64,000 bases of DNA from Arenicola marina. Its lineage: Eukaryota; Annelida; Polychaeta; Arenicolidae. The stretch is from positions 53,251,670-53,315,669 of the forward strand of contig OZ025248.1 of the NCBI GenBank assembly GCA_964019135.1. The letters are read 5' to 3'. The translations under genes and the position numbers were made by a program. This document shows positions 1 to 12,400 of the stretch, in pieces. Positions within the stretch are counted from its first letter, which is position 1, and each line of letters starts with the position of its first letter. The notes beneath the pieces are model-generated. The model saw nothing but the letters and a program-made list of their open reading frames with translations, had not been told where the DNA came from and did no database searches.

Positions 1-462
1 TAGAGGCACGGCCTTCAGCGTCTGTTATGTATGCTGTAGAAGTCTCTGATCGTCGTCTGGTATAGAGGCATGGCCTTCAGCGTCTGTGATGTATGCTGTT
101 GAAGTCTCTGATCGTCGTCTGGTATAGAGGCATGGCCTTCAGCGTCTGTGATGTATGCTGTAGAAGTCTCTGATCGTCGTCTGGTATAGAGGCACGGCCT
201 TCAGCGTCTGTGATGTATGCTGTAGAAGTCTCTGATCGTCGTCTGGTATAGAGGCATGGCCTTCAGCGTCTGTGATGTATGCTGTAGAAGTCTGATCGTC
301 GTCTGGTATAGAGGCACGGCCTTTAGCGTCTGTGATGTATGCTGTAGAAGTCTCTGATCGTCGTCTGGTATAGACGCATGGCCTTCAGCGTCTGTGATGT
401 ATGCTGTAGAAGTCTCTGATCGTCGTCTGGTATAGAGGCATGGCCTTCAGCGTCTGTGATGA
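1..462 (-). repeat. 60-bp coding minisatellite made from the CDK5RAP1 last exon
   Basis: About 7.7 tandem copies of a 60-bp unit run from the left window edge to 462, and the array may extend further left. One copy, near 290, is 2 bp shorter. The first unit on the minus strand is coding sequence of the last exon ([19 protein letters not shown]). The stop codon at 387-385 lies in the second unit, so all units further left are 3'UTR copies of coding sequence. The human ending SSQTLRGHVLCRTTLRD aligns with the first unit. Confidence 0.9.
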
Positions 463-3400
463 AGCACCCGTTATCTGAAACAATTGAGTGAATCAGCACA
501 GCTGGCACAATCCCGGAATCCAAAGAAGGTATTAGAAATTATACAGATGGTTTCTTGTAGATTGCACTTGAGAAAAAACTTGAAAGTTATCATAAAACGT
601 CGGCACAGAACTTCAGTGTGAATGCATGTATTTAAAAATATTAAAAAGTAGGAACATAACTATTATGCAAGACTAACAGTCATTCAGAAACTTTTCTTTG
701 TAGGTTATTTCGGAAGGCCCCAAAAGAGTTGTTAACAAACACATGGTCGACATGTTCCAAACTTTCAGAATGCAGACATATGTATATATCATATAAACAT
801 CCAACGAACAACTTATTATAATGTTTTTGTTTATAAACATGTCGTTGTTTACCTTGACAGCTACGTAAGTTCCTGGTGTGAGACGTGTAGATGTTCCGTC
901 ACAGCCAGCGACCGCCACATCCGGCACAATGACCTTCACATTGCCGTCATTTCGGCCAACCACGTCCGTCCCAGATTTTTTACTATACTGTAAAAAAAAA
1001 GGGAAAGATAACAATCCACAACACAACACTCGACACCAACAAGCTTGCGTATTTAATTAATCCACATGGCAAAGACAACTGATTTAGTCCATAAGCTAAA
1101 CAATATGTCACTACCAAATCGAGGGACAAGGCGTCACTGTTTTTTTTAAAATTGTCTGGCACGTCAGGTGTTTGGAATGAGGAGATGGACTTCTACAACA
1201 CCACGTACATCATGACAAAATTTAGTTCTGTGGACATAGGCTCAATTAATTAAATTAATTATTAAATTAATTATTAAAATTAATTAAAGATCGTTTCGAT
1301 CCGTTTTGGCTTCAAGCACATTCAAGCACAATTGGAAACGTTCACCAGCTCTTAATCATGGCCAAATGCAGTAAGTGTCTTCGAGCGTGAACTTCATAAG
1401 AACTTATGTCCTACATGCCATTGCATAAGTACACGTACACATTGTACAAGATCAGGCCCATAACCATTAACATATTAGGATATTAATAACCATATAAGAC
1501 AGAGAATTCATGACCTTCCAGATATTAGTAATGACTGGGATTGAACAGTTAACAAAATGTGACCTAGGCTTCTGAAATTCACTTATTTTTCCTTGTAGGG
1601 ATTTTTTCATCGTTTGCCCTGCTTTCCCTGACCTGTGGGAACCCTGCTTTTTCCCTGTGTGCCCGGGATATTATTATTCACATTCCATCACTATAACTCT
1701 GCATAAGTTAACCTGGCGGGATATAGGCAATAATTGCAACGGAATATCTAGATAGAGTTAATTAAAAATGCAACAAAGTCGAGAAAAAAAACATCCACAA
1801 GAACTGTTCCTTGGTTAAAATTTGGAATATCTCCAACATCATTACCCAAAGTATGCGCACTTTTTATTGACCACACAGATGCAGAATTTCGTGGAGTCTG
1901 GCTCATGGATTTATTTACACAGCAGTGCCTTTTATGCATTTTTACATGTACACTTTTTTTTTTGGACAAGTCTCGTTATCTTACAACCACTGCGAGAGGG
2001 ACTATCCAAGAAGATCTCAGTTATTGTGCTCTCATGGCCCCCAAGTGTGGATAATATAAATCTCTTCTTGGAGGAGAATATTCGCGGAGTCTCCACACAG
2101 CAGAGCTATACCTTCAGTAGTGAGAACATTTAGACCAGATACTCACGCCCTCTATGAGCACCAGGTGCTCCCTGCCGATCTGCGTCTGGTTGAGCTGGAG
2201 TGCCTCTTCCCTGAAGGCTGACACCAGCTCCATGTGGCGCCTGTGCTTCACGTCTTGGGCCACGTCATCAACGAGACGACGGTGTGCCGGTGTCTTCTGA
2301 AACAGGCACGGCCAACGAGAGGGCAATGAAAGGTCTTGTGAAACAGTCACGGCCAACGAGAGGGAAATAAAAGGTCTTCTGAAACAGGCACGGCCAACGA
2401 GACGGAAATGAAAGGTCTTCTGAAACAAGCACGGCCAACGAGAGGGAAATAAAAGGTCTTCTGAAACAGGCACGGCCAACGAGAGGGAAATGAAAGGTCT
2501 TCTGAAACAGTCACGGCCAACGAGAGGGCAATGAAAGGTCTTCTGAAACAGTCACGGCCAACGAGAGGGAAATGAAAGGTCTTCTGAAAGAGGCACGGCC
2601 AACGATAGGGAAATGAAAGGTCTTCTGAGACAGGCACGGCTAACGAGAGGGAAATGAAAGGTCTTCTGAAACAGGCACGGCTAACGAGAGGGAAATGAAA
2701 GGTCTTCTGAAACAGGCACGGCCAACGAGAGGGAAATGAAAGGCCTTCTGAAACAGGCACGGCCAACGAGAGGGAAATGAAAGGTCTTCTGAAACAGGCA
2801 CGGCCAACGAGAGGGAAATGAAAGGTCTTGTGAGACAGGCACGACCGACGAGAGGGAAATGAAAGGTCTTCTGAAACAGGCACGGCCAACGAGAGGGAAA
2901 TGAAAGGTCTTCTGAAACAGGCACGGCCAACGAGAGGGAAATGAAATGTCTTCTGAGACAGGCACGGCCAACGAGAGGGAAATGAAAGGTCTTCTGAGAC
3001 AGGCACGACCGACGAGAGGGAAATGAAAGGCCTTCTGAAACAGGCACGGCCAACGCCAGGGAAATGAAAGGTCTTCTGAAACAGGCACGGCCAACGAGAG
3101 GGAAATGAAAGGCCTTCTGAAACAGGCACGGCCAACGAGAGGGAAATGAAAGGTCTTCTGAAAGAGGCACGGCCAACGAGAGGGAAATGAAAGGTCTTCT
3201 GAAACAGGCACGGCCAACGAGAGGGAAATGAAAGGTCTTCTGAGACAGGCACGACCGACGAGAGGAAAATGAAAGGTCTTCTGAAACAGGCACGGCCAAC
3301 GAGAGGGAAATGAAAGGTCTTCTGAAACAGTCACGGCCAACGAGAGGGAAATGAAAGGTCTTCTGAAAGAGGCACGGCCAACGAGAGGAAAATGAAAGGT

Positions 3401-6400
3401 CTTCTGAGACAGGCACTGCCAACGAGAGGGAAATAAAAGGTCTTCTGAGGCAGGCACGACCGACGAGAGGGAAATGAAAGGCCTTCTGAAACAGGCACGG
3501 CCAACGAGAGGGAAATGAAAGGTCTTCTGAAACAGGCACGGCCAACGAGAGGGAAATGAAAGGTCTTCTGAAACAGGCACGGTAAACGAGAGGGAAATGA
3601 AAGGTCTTCTGAGACAGCCACGACCGACGAGAGGGAAATGAAAGGTCGTCTGAAACAGGCACGGCCAACGAGAGGGAAATGAAAGGTCTTCTGAAACAGT
3701 CACGGCCAACGAGAGGGAAATGAAAGGTCTTCTGAAAGAGGCACGGCCACCAACATCACACAGACAGGCTCCGAGGGAGATTCTATTGACCCACCAACTT
3801 CACACAGACGGGTGCCCAGGGATATTCTATTGACCCACCAACATCACACAGACGGGTGCCCAGGGAGATTCTATTGACCCACCAACATCACACAAACAGG
3901 TGCCAAGGGAGATTCTATTGACCCACCAACCTGTCTCATGCTGTAGGGAAAGCAGAATGCGAAGTTGTACTTGACGAGTCGGAGTAGGCTGAGGGTCGCT
4001 AGATGCTCCTCTTCAGTCTCGCCACAGAACCCCGCGATAAAGTCGCTCGTCAACGTAACATCTGGAACAATGATGACAGTAAAATACAGTACAAACAAGG
4101 AAAATTATATTACATTATAGAAGGTCATTATATTATACTATATTATTATATTATACAATCATTTGCTAAGAATCACATGTTCAATTGCTGTACATATGCC
4201 TGCCAACAGTTAGATAGGTCAATATCAAAGCTATTCGAAATTATTTACCGCTTCACGTCAGGATGTAAAATTGTTACATTTTAAAGCTTTAGTAGTGCAA
4301 GATTTAGTAATGCTTATCACTTAGCTAGCACTAATACCTTCTGCCATGTTTACCATTGCATTTTCAAGCCAATGTTACAGTTTTGTTAAATGTAAACGCT
4401 AAGCTTTCATTTCAGTATACTATGCCGATTTGTTTTAAATAGGCGGGAAACAATTGTTCGAATAATTTTAACATATGATACCCCACATTGTACTTTATCT
4501 CTGACATCTCATGTTTTGTATCGGCGTGCTCATACTATCTTAGTCATATGCACTTGAAATTTACCTCTATTAAAATCCACTAATTAAATAACATAATTAC
4601 TTTTACTAAATACGTATGTTTTAAAAGTGCCTCTAATGTCAGCGACCAACACGTTTTAACAAAAGTCCTAGGCTGAAAGTGGAGGGAGTCGTGCTGGTTA
4701 TCCCCGTTGACTCATAATTGAAGGCCTAGCAGGGAATGCCCTCTTGCAAACGAGTTGTAGAAAACATGGAAATTAAAAGTTCACAAACAGTGGGACACAC
4801 AAACAAAACAACTTACGTCGTAACTGAAGCGAGTGACATGAAGACTTTCTTCATTAATAAAGCCGATAAAGATACTAGTCAGGTCATAATTCCTTGTTAG
4901 TACGATCAAGCCTGTGAAACGATACAGTTTGAGCCCCGGTCGGAGTAATTTGACACTGGTCTCCATGCATTTTCCAGGGGCCGCCTCGATAGCTCAGTGG
5001 GCTAGAGCGTTCCCCTTGAGTGTTCTTGCCACCAGAGAGCCTAGCGGCACGTAGATTGGTTGTTCGCGTCCCGCTGTATCCATGTCTGCGGGGTCGCAGG
5101 ATAAAGATTCCATGTCCTCCTTCGCAAAGAGTAGGGGTTTACCCCCGGGTAATGCATGGCTCCACTCTCCCTTCCTCCTCCCCTTGACGCGATATGACCA
5201 AAAGTGGTTAAAGGGTCCTGAATAAACAACCAACCAACCAACCATGGATTTCTCTCAGGTCGCCGGACGCCTACCTGGGAGCAGGTCCCGGATGTGGGCG
5301 ACCAGGTCCAGGTAGGCCTGGCGACTGTAGCCCCGCCGCATCCTCTCCAGCACCGCCGTGCTGCCGCTCTGGGCAGGCAGGTGGAGGTGCTTGCACAGGT
5401 TGTCACGTTCGGCTATCAGATAGAGAACCTGCAATAAATAGGTCATAGGAAGACTTCTTGTACGAAAAGGGCATTCCTTTATTAAATAAGCACTTCAATG
5501 TGCAATACGCTCGATGGAAACGTACTTTAATGACATTTTTATAGGTGAGCCCCGCTGGCGCTAATATTTTACTTTCGAGGAAATAATTGTACAAGACTTA
5601 TCGTCAGAAATGTCGTAGCTCGTTAAAGAGAAATGGATCCTCGATTGTAGTCCGATACGAATGACAGATCTAAGCCACCACTACATAGTCATATATATAC
5701 ATAGTCAAGCTTTGTGTGTGCATATATGTACCCAGCTTTTCTGAGTTCACTTGTGCAACAGTGACATTGGGGAAGCACTATTTTAAATACTTCAGAAGTT
5801 TCAGATTTACTATTCAAAGGAGTATCTGACTAAATTGGACAGACCATAACGTGGATAAAAAAAACTCCAAATACGCTAGGGATGACGCAAATATTGATAT
5901 TTGCGTACTCTTCGCCTCTGATTTTACGGTGAATTATAAATCTAATTATTCACAACCTCATCAGGGAAGTCCTTAGGATGTGGAGACGTGAATCTGATTC
6001 TCATGTTGGGATCCACCAACGACACACTATCCAGTAGATCGGCAAAGCGTCGGCCTCCCAACTTGGGCTTGTAAACAGTCTTGAATCCCTGGACCATGGT
6101 CGTAGGCTTATCGAAAGGTATACAGGCATCCACCTGTGTCTTCATCTCGCTGGTGTCCCTGTAGCTGTTGACGTTCTGTCCCAAGAGGGTGACTACCCTG
6201 ACCCCCTGATCCGACAGTTTTCGGATCTCATCCACGATTGAGCTGATGGGTCGGCTCCGCTCGCGGCCACGTGTGAAGGGTACGATACAGTAAGTACACA
6301 TGTTGTCACAGCCTCGCATGATGGACCTGCAATACAACAGATACCTCAAGGGTACGATGCAGTAAGTACACATATTGTCACATCCTCGCATGAGGAACCT

Positions 6401-9400
6401 GCAATACATATGATACCTCAAGGGCACGATGCAGTAAGTACACATGTTGTCACATCCTCGCATGATGGACCTGCAATACAACAGATACCTCAAGGGTACG
6501 ATGCAGTAAGTACACATGTTGTCACAGCCTCGCATGATGGACCTGCAATACAACAGATACCTCAAGGGTACGATGCAGTAAGTACACATATTGTCACATC
6601 CTCGCATGAGGGACCTGCAATACAAATGATACCTCAAGGGTACGATGCAGTAAGTACACATGTTGTCACAGCCTCGCATGATGGACCTGCAATACAAATG
6701 ATACCTCAAGGGTACGATGCAGTAAGTACACACGTTGTCACAGCCTCGCATGATGGACCTGCAATACAAATGATACCTCAAGGGCACGATGCAGTAAGTA
6801 CACATGTTGTCACATCCTCGCATGATGGACCTGCAATACAAATGATAACTCAAGGGCACGATGCAGTAAGTACACATGTTGTCACATCCTCGCATGATGG
6901 ACCTGCAATACAAATGATACCTCAAGGGCACGATGCAGTAAGTACACATATTGTCACATCCTCGCATGAGGGACCTGCAATACAAATGATACCTCAAGGG
7001 TACGATGCAGTAAGTACACATGTTGTCACAGCCTCGCATGATGGACCTGCAATACAAATGATACCTCAAGGGCACGATGCAGTAAGTACACATGTTGTCA
7101 CAGCCTCGCATGAGGGACCTGCAATACAACAGATACCTCAAGGGTACGATGCAGTAAGTACACATGTTGTCACAGCCTCGCATGATGGACCTGCAATACA
7201 AATGATACCTCAAGGGCACGATGCAGTAAGTACACATGTTGTCACAGCCTCGCAAGATGCACCTGCAATACAAATGATACCTCAAGGGTACGATGCAGTA
7301 AGTACACATGTTGTCACAGCCTCGCATGATGGACCTGCAATACAAATGATACCTCAGGGGCACGATGCAGTAAGTACACATGTTGTCACAGCCTCGCATG
7401 AGGGACCTGCAATACAAATGATACCTCAGGGGCACGATGCAGTAAGTACACATGTTGTCACAGCCTCGCATGAGGGACCTGCAATACAAATGATACCTCA
7501 AGGGCACGATGCAGTAAGTACACATGTTGTCACATCCTCGCATGATGGACCTGCAATACAAATGATACCAAGGGCACGATGCAGTAAGTACACATGTTGT
7601 CACAGCCTCGCATGATGGACCTGCAATACAAATGATAACTCAAGGGCACGATGCAGTAAGTACACATGTTGTCACAGCCTCGCATGATGGATCTGCAATA
7701 CAACAGATACCTCAAGGGCACGATGCAGTAAGTACACATATTGTCACATCCTCGCATGAGGGACCTGCAATACAAATGATACCTCAAGGGCACGATGCAG
7801 TAAGTACACATGTTGTCACATCCTCGCATGATGGACCTGCAATACAAATGATACCTCAAGGGCACGATGCAGTAAGTACACATGTTGTCACAGCCTCGCA
7901 TGAGGGACCTGCAATACAACAGATACCTCAAGGGTACGATGCAGTAAGTACACATGTTGTCACAGCCTCGCATGATGGACCTGCAATACAAATGATACCT
8001 CAAGGGCACGATGCAGTAAGTACACATGTTGTCACAGCCTCGCAAGATGCACCTGCAATACAAATGATACCTCAAGGGTACGATGCAGTAAGTACACATG
8101 TTGTCACAGCCTCGCATGATGGACCTGCAATACAAATGATACCTCAGGGGCACGATGCAGTAAGTACACATGTTGTCACAGCCTCGCATGAGGGACCTGC
8201 AATACAAATGATACCTCAGGGGCACGATGCAGTAAGTACACATGTTATCACAGCCTCGCATGAGGGACCTGCAATACAAATGATACCTCAAGAGCACGAT
8301 GCAGTAAGTGCACATGTTGTCACATCCTCGCATGATGGACCTGCAATACAAATGATACCTCAAGGGCACGATGCAGTAAGTACACATGTTGTCACAGCCT
8401 CGCATGAGGGACCTGCAATACAACAGATACCTCAAGGGTACGATGCAGTAAGTACACATGTTGTCACATCCTCGCATGATGGACCTGCAATACAAATGAT
8501 ACCTCAAGGGCACGATGCAGTAAGTACACATGTTGTCACAGCCTCGCATGAGAGACCTGCAATACAACAGATACCTCAAGGGTACGATGCAGTAAGTACA
8601 CATGTTGTCACAGCCTCGCATGATGGACCTGCAATTCAAATGATACCTCAAGGGCACGATGCAGTAAGTACACATGTTGTCACAGCCTCGCATGAGGGAC
8701 CTGCAATACAACAGATACCTCAAGGGCACGATGCAGTAAGTACACATATTGTCACATCCTCGCATGATGGACCTGCAATACAAATGATACCTCAAGGAAA
8801 CGATGCAGTAAGTACACATGTTGTCACAGCCTCGCATGATGGACCTGCAATACAAATGATACCTCAAGGGCACGATGCAGTAAGTACACATGTTGTCACA
8901 GCCTCGCATGAGGGACCTGCAATACAAATGATACCTCAAGGGCACGATGCAGTAAGTACACACGTTGTCACATCCTCGCATGATGGACCTGCAATACAAA
9001 TGATACCTCAAGGGCACGATGCAGTAAGTACACATATTGTCACAGCCTCGCATGATGGACCTGCAATACAAATGATACCTCAAGGGTACGATGCAGTAAG
9101 TACACATGTTGTCACAGCCTCGCATGATGGACCTGCAATACAAATGATACCTCAAGGGCACGATGCAGTAAGTACACATGTTGTCACAGCCTCGCATGAG
9201 GGACCTGCAATACAACAGATACCTCAAGGGTACGATGCAGTAAGTACACATGTTGTCACAGCCTCGCATGATGGACCTGCAATACAAATGATACCTCAAG
9301 GGCACGATGCAGTAAGTACACATGTTGTCACAGCCTCGCATGAGGGACCTGCAATACAACAGATACCTCAAGGGCACGATGCAGTAAGTACACATATTGT

Positions 9401-12400
9401 CACATCCTCGCATGATGGACCTGCAATACAAATGATACCTCAAGGGCACGATGCAGTAAGTACACATGTTGTCACATCCTCGCATGATGGAGTTGCAATA
9501 CAAATGATACCTAAAGGGTACGATGCAGTAAGTACACATGTTGTCACAGCCTCGCATGATGGACCTGCAATACAAATGATACCTCAAGGGCACGATGCAG
9601 TAAGTACACATGTTGTCACAGCCTCGCATGAGGGACCTGCAATACAAATGATACCTCAAGGGCACGATGCAGTAAGTACACACGTTGTCACATCCTCGCA
9701 TGATGGACCTGCAATACAAATGATACCTCAAGGGCACGATGCAGTAAGTACACATGTTGTCACAGCCTCGCATGAGAGACCTGCAATACAACAGATACCT
9801 CAAGGGTACGATGCAGTAAGTACACATGTTGTCACAGCCTCGCATGATGGACCTGCAATACAAATGATACCTCAAGGGCACGATGCAGTAAGTACACATG
9901 TTGTCACAGCCTCGCATGAGGGACCTGCAATACAACAGATACCTCAAGGGTACGATGCAGTAAGTACACATGTTGTCACAGCCTCGCATGATGGACCTGC
10001 AATACAAATGATACCTCAAGGGCACGATGCAGTAAGTACACATGTTGTCACAGCCTCGCATGAGGGACCTGCAATACAACAGATACCTCAAGGGCACGAT
10101 GCAGTAAGTACACATATTGTCACATCCTCGCATGATGGACCTGCGATACAAATGATACCTCAAGGGCACGATGCAGTAAGTACACATGTTGTCACATCCT
10201 CGCATGATGGACCTGCAATACAAATGATACCTCAAGGGTACGATGCAGTAAGTACACATGTTGTCACAGCCTCGCATGATGGACCTGCAATACAAATGAT
10301 ACCTCAAGGGCACGATGCAGTAAGTACACATGTTGTCACAGCCTCGCATGAGGGACCTGCAATACAACAGATACCTCAAGGGTACGATGCAGTAAGTACA
10401 CATGTTGTCACAGCCTCGCATGATGGACCTGCAATACAAATGATACCTCAAGGGCACGATGCAGTAAGTACACACGTTGTCACATCCTCGCATGATGGAC
10501 CTGCAATACAAATGATACCTCAAGGGCACGATGCAGTAAGTACACATGTTGTCACAGCCTCGCATGAGAGACCTGCAATACAACAGATACCTCAAGGGCA
10601 CGATGCAGTAAGTACACATGTTGTCACAGCCTCGCATGAGAGACCTGCAATACAACAGATACCTCAAGGGTACGATGCAGTAAGTACACATGTTGTCACA
10701 GCCTCGCATGATGGACCTGCAATACAAATGATACCTCAAGGGCACGATGCAGTAAGTACACATGTTGTCACAGCCTCGCATGATGGACCTGCAATACAAC
10801 AGATACCTCAAGGGTACGATGCAGTAAGTACACATGTTGTCACAGCCTCGCATGATGGACCTGCAATACAAATGATACCTCAAGGGCACGATGCAGTAAG
10901 TACACATGTTGTCACAGCCTCGCATGATGGACCTGCAATACAACAGATACCTCAAGGGTACGATGCAGTAAGTACACATGTTGTCACAGCCTCGCATGAT
11001 GGACCTGCAATACAAATGATACCTCAAGGGCACGATGCAGTAAGTACACATGTTGTCACAGCCTCGCATGAGGGACCTGCAATACAACAGATACCTCAAA
11101 GGTACGATGCAGTAAGTACACATGTTGTCACAGCCTCGCATGATGGACCTGCAATACAAATGATACCTCAAGGGCACGATGCAGTAAGTACACATGTTGT
11201 CACAGCCTCGCATGAGGGACCTGCAATACAAATGATACCTCAAGGGCACGATGCAGTAAGTACACATATTGTCACATCCTCGCATGATGGACCTGCAATA
11301 CAAATGATACCTCAAGGGCACGATGCAGTAAGTACACATGTTGTCACAGCCTCGCATGATGGACCTGCAATACAACAGATACCTCAAGGGCACGATGCAG
11401 TAAGTACACATGTTGTCACATCCTCGCATGGTGGACCTGCAATACAAATGATACCTCAAGGGCACGATGCAGTAAGTACACATGTTGTCACAGCCTCGCA
11501 TGATGGACCTGCAATACAAATGATACCTCAAGGGCACGATGCAGTAAGTACACATGTTGTCACAGCCTCGCATGAGGGACCTGCAATACAAATGATACCT
11601 CAAGGGCACGATGCAGTAAGTACACATATTGTCACATCCTCGCATGATGGACCTGCAATACAAATTATACCTCAAGGGCACGATGCAGTAAGTACACATG
11701 TTGTTACAGCCTCGCATGATGGACCTACAATACAAATGATACCTCAAGGGCACGATGCAGTAAGTACACATGTTGTCACAGCCTCGCATGGTGGACCTGC
11801 AATACAAATGATACCTCAAGGGCACGATGCAGTAAGTACACATGTTGTCACAGCCTCGCATGATGGACCTGCAATACAAATGATACCTCAAGGGCACGAT
11901 GCAGTAATTACATATGTTGTCAGAGCCTCGCATGATGGACCTGCAATACAAATGATACCTCAAGGGCACGATGCAGTAAGTACACACGTTGTGAGCGTAA
12001 TCTCATAGTTTGGTTTCCGCATAACATAAGCCAAAATATTCAACATTTTATACGTGATTGTTGATGCATCTTTTCATCTATGGTTTTATAATTCCCACTA
12101 TAACGGTAGTTAAGTCAGCACTTATAATGAGAAAAAGAAATCCATTTATTCAACTTACACATAGGCAGATGATGACGTAGAATCCAATCGGACGGGCACG
12201 ACATCCGCATAGGTCTCCTCCATTGACAGCAACACGTTAACTGCAGGTCAATCAAGGCATATCAATACAGCAACACGTTAACTGCAAGTCAATCAAGGCA
12301 TATCAATACAGCAACACATTAATTGCAAGTCAATCAAGGCATATCAATACAGCAACACGTTAACTGCAAGTCAATCAAGGCATATCAATACAGCAACACA

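Noticed and set aside
2347-3709. Three overlapping minus-strand frames repeating [20 protein letters not shown]
   Set aside because: They are the three phases of the 41-bp minisatellite, in an intron, with no similarity to any family I know.
7530-12008. Overlapping open frames of about 1485 (minus) and 1458 (plus) codons
   Set aside because: Both are readings of the 72-bp array in CDK5RAP1 intron 5. The minus frame resembles the enzyme because it copies its exon, not because it is a separate radical-SAM gene.
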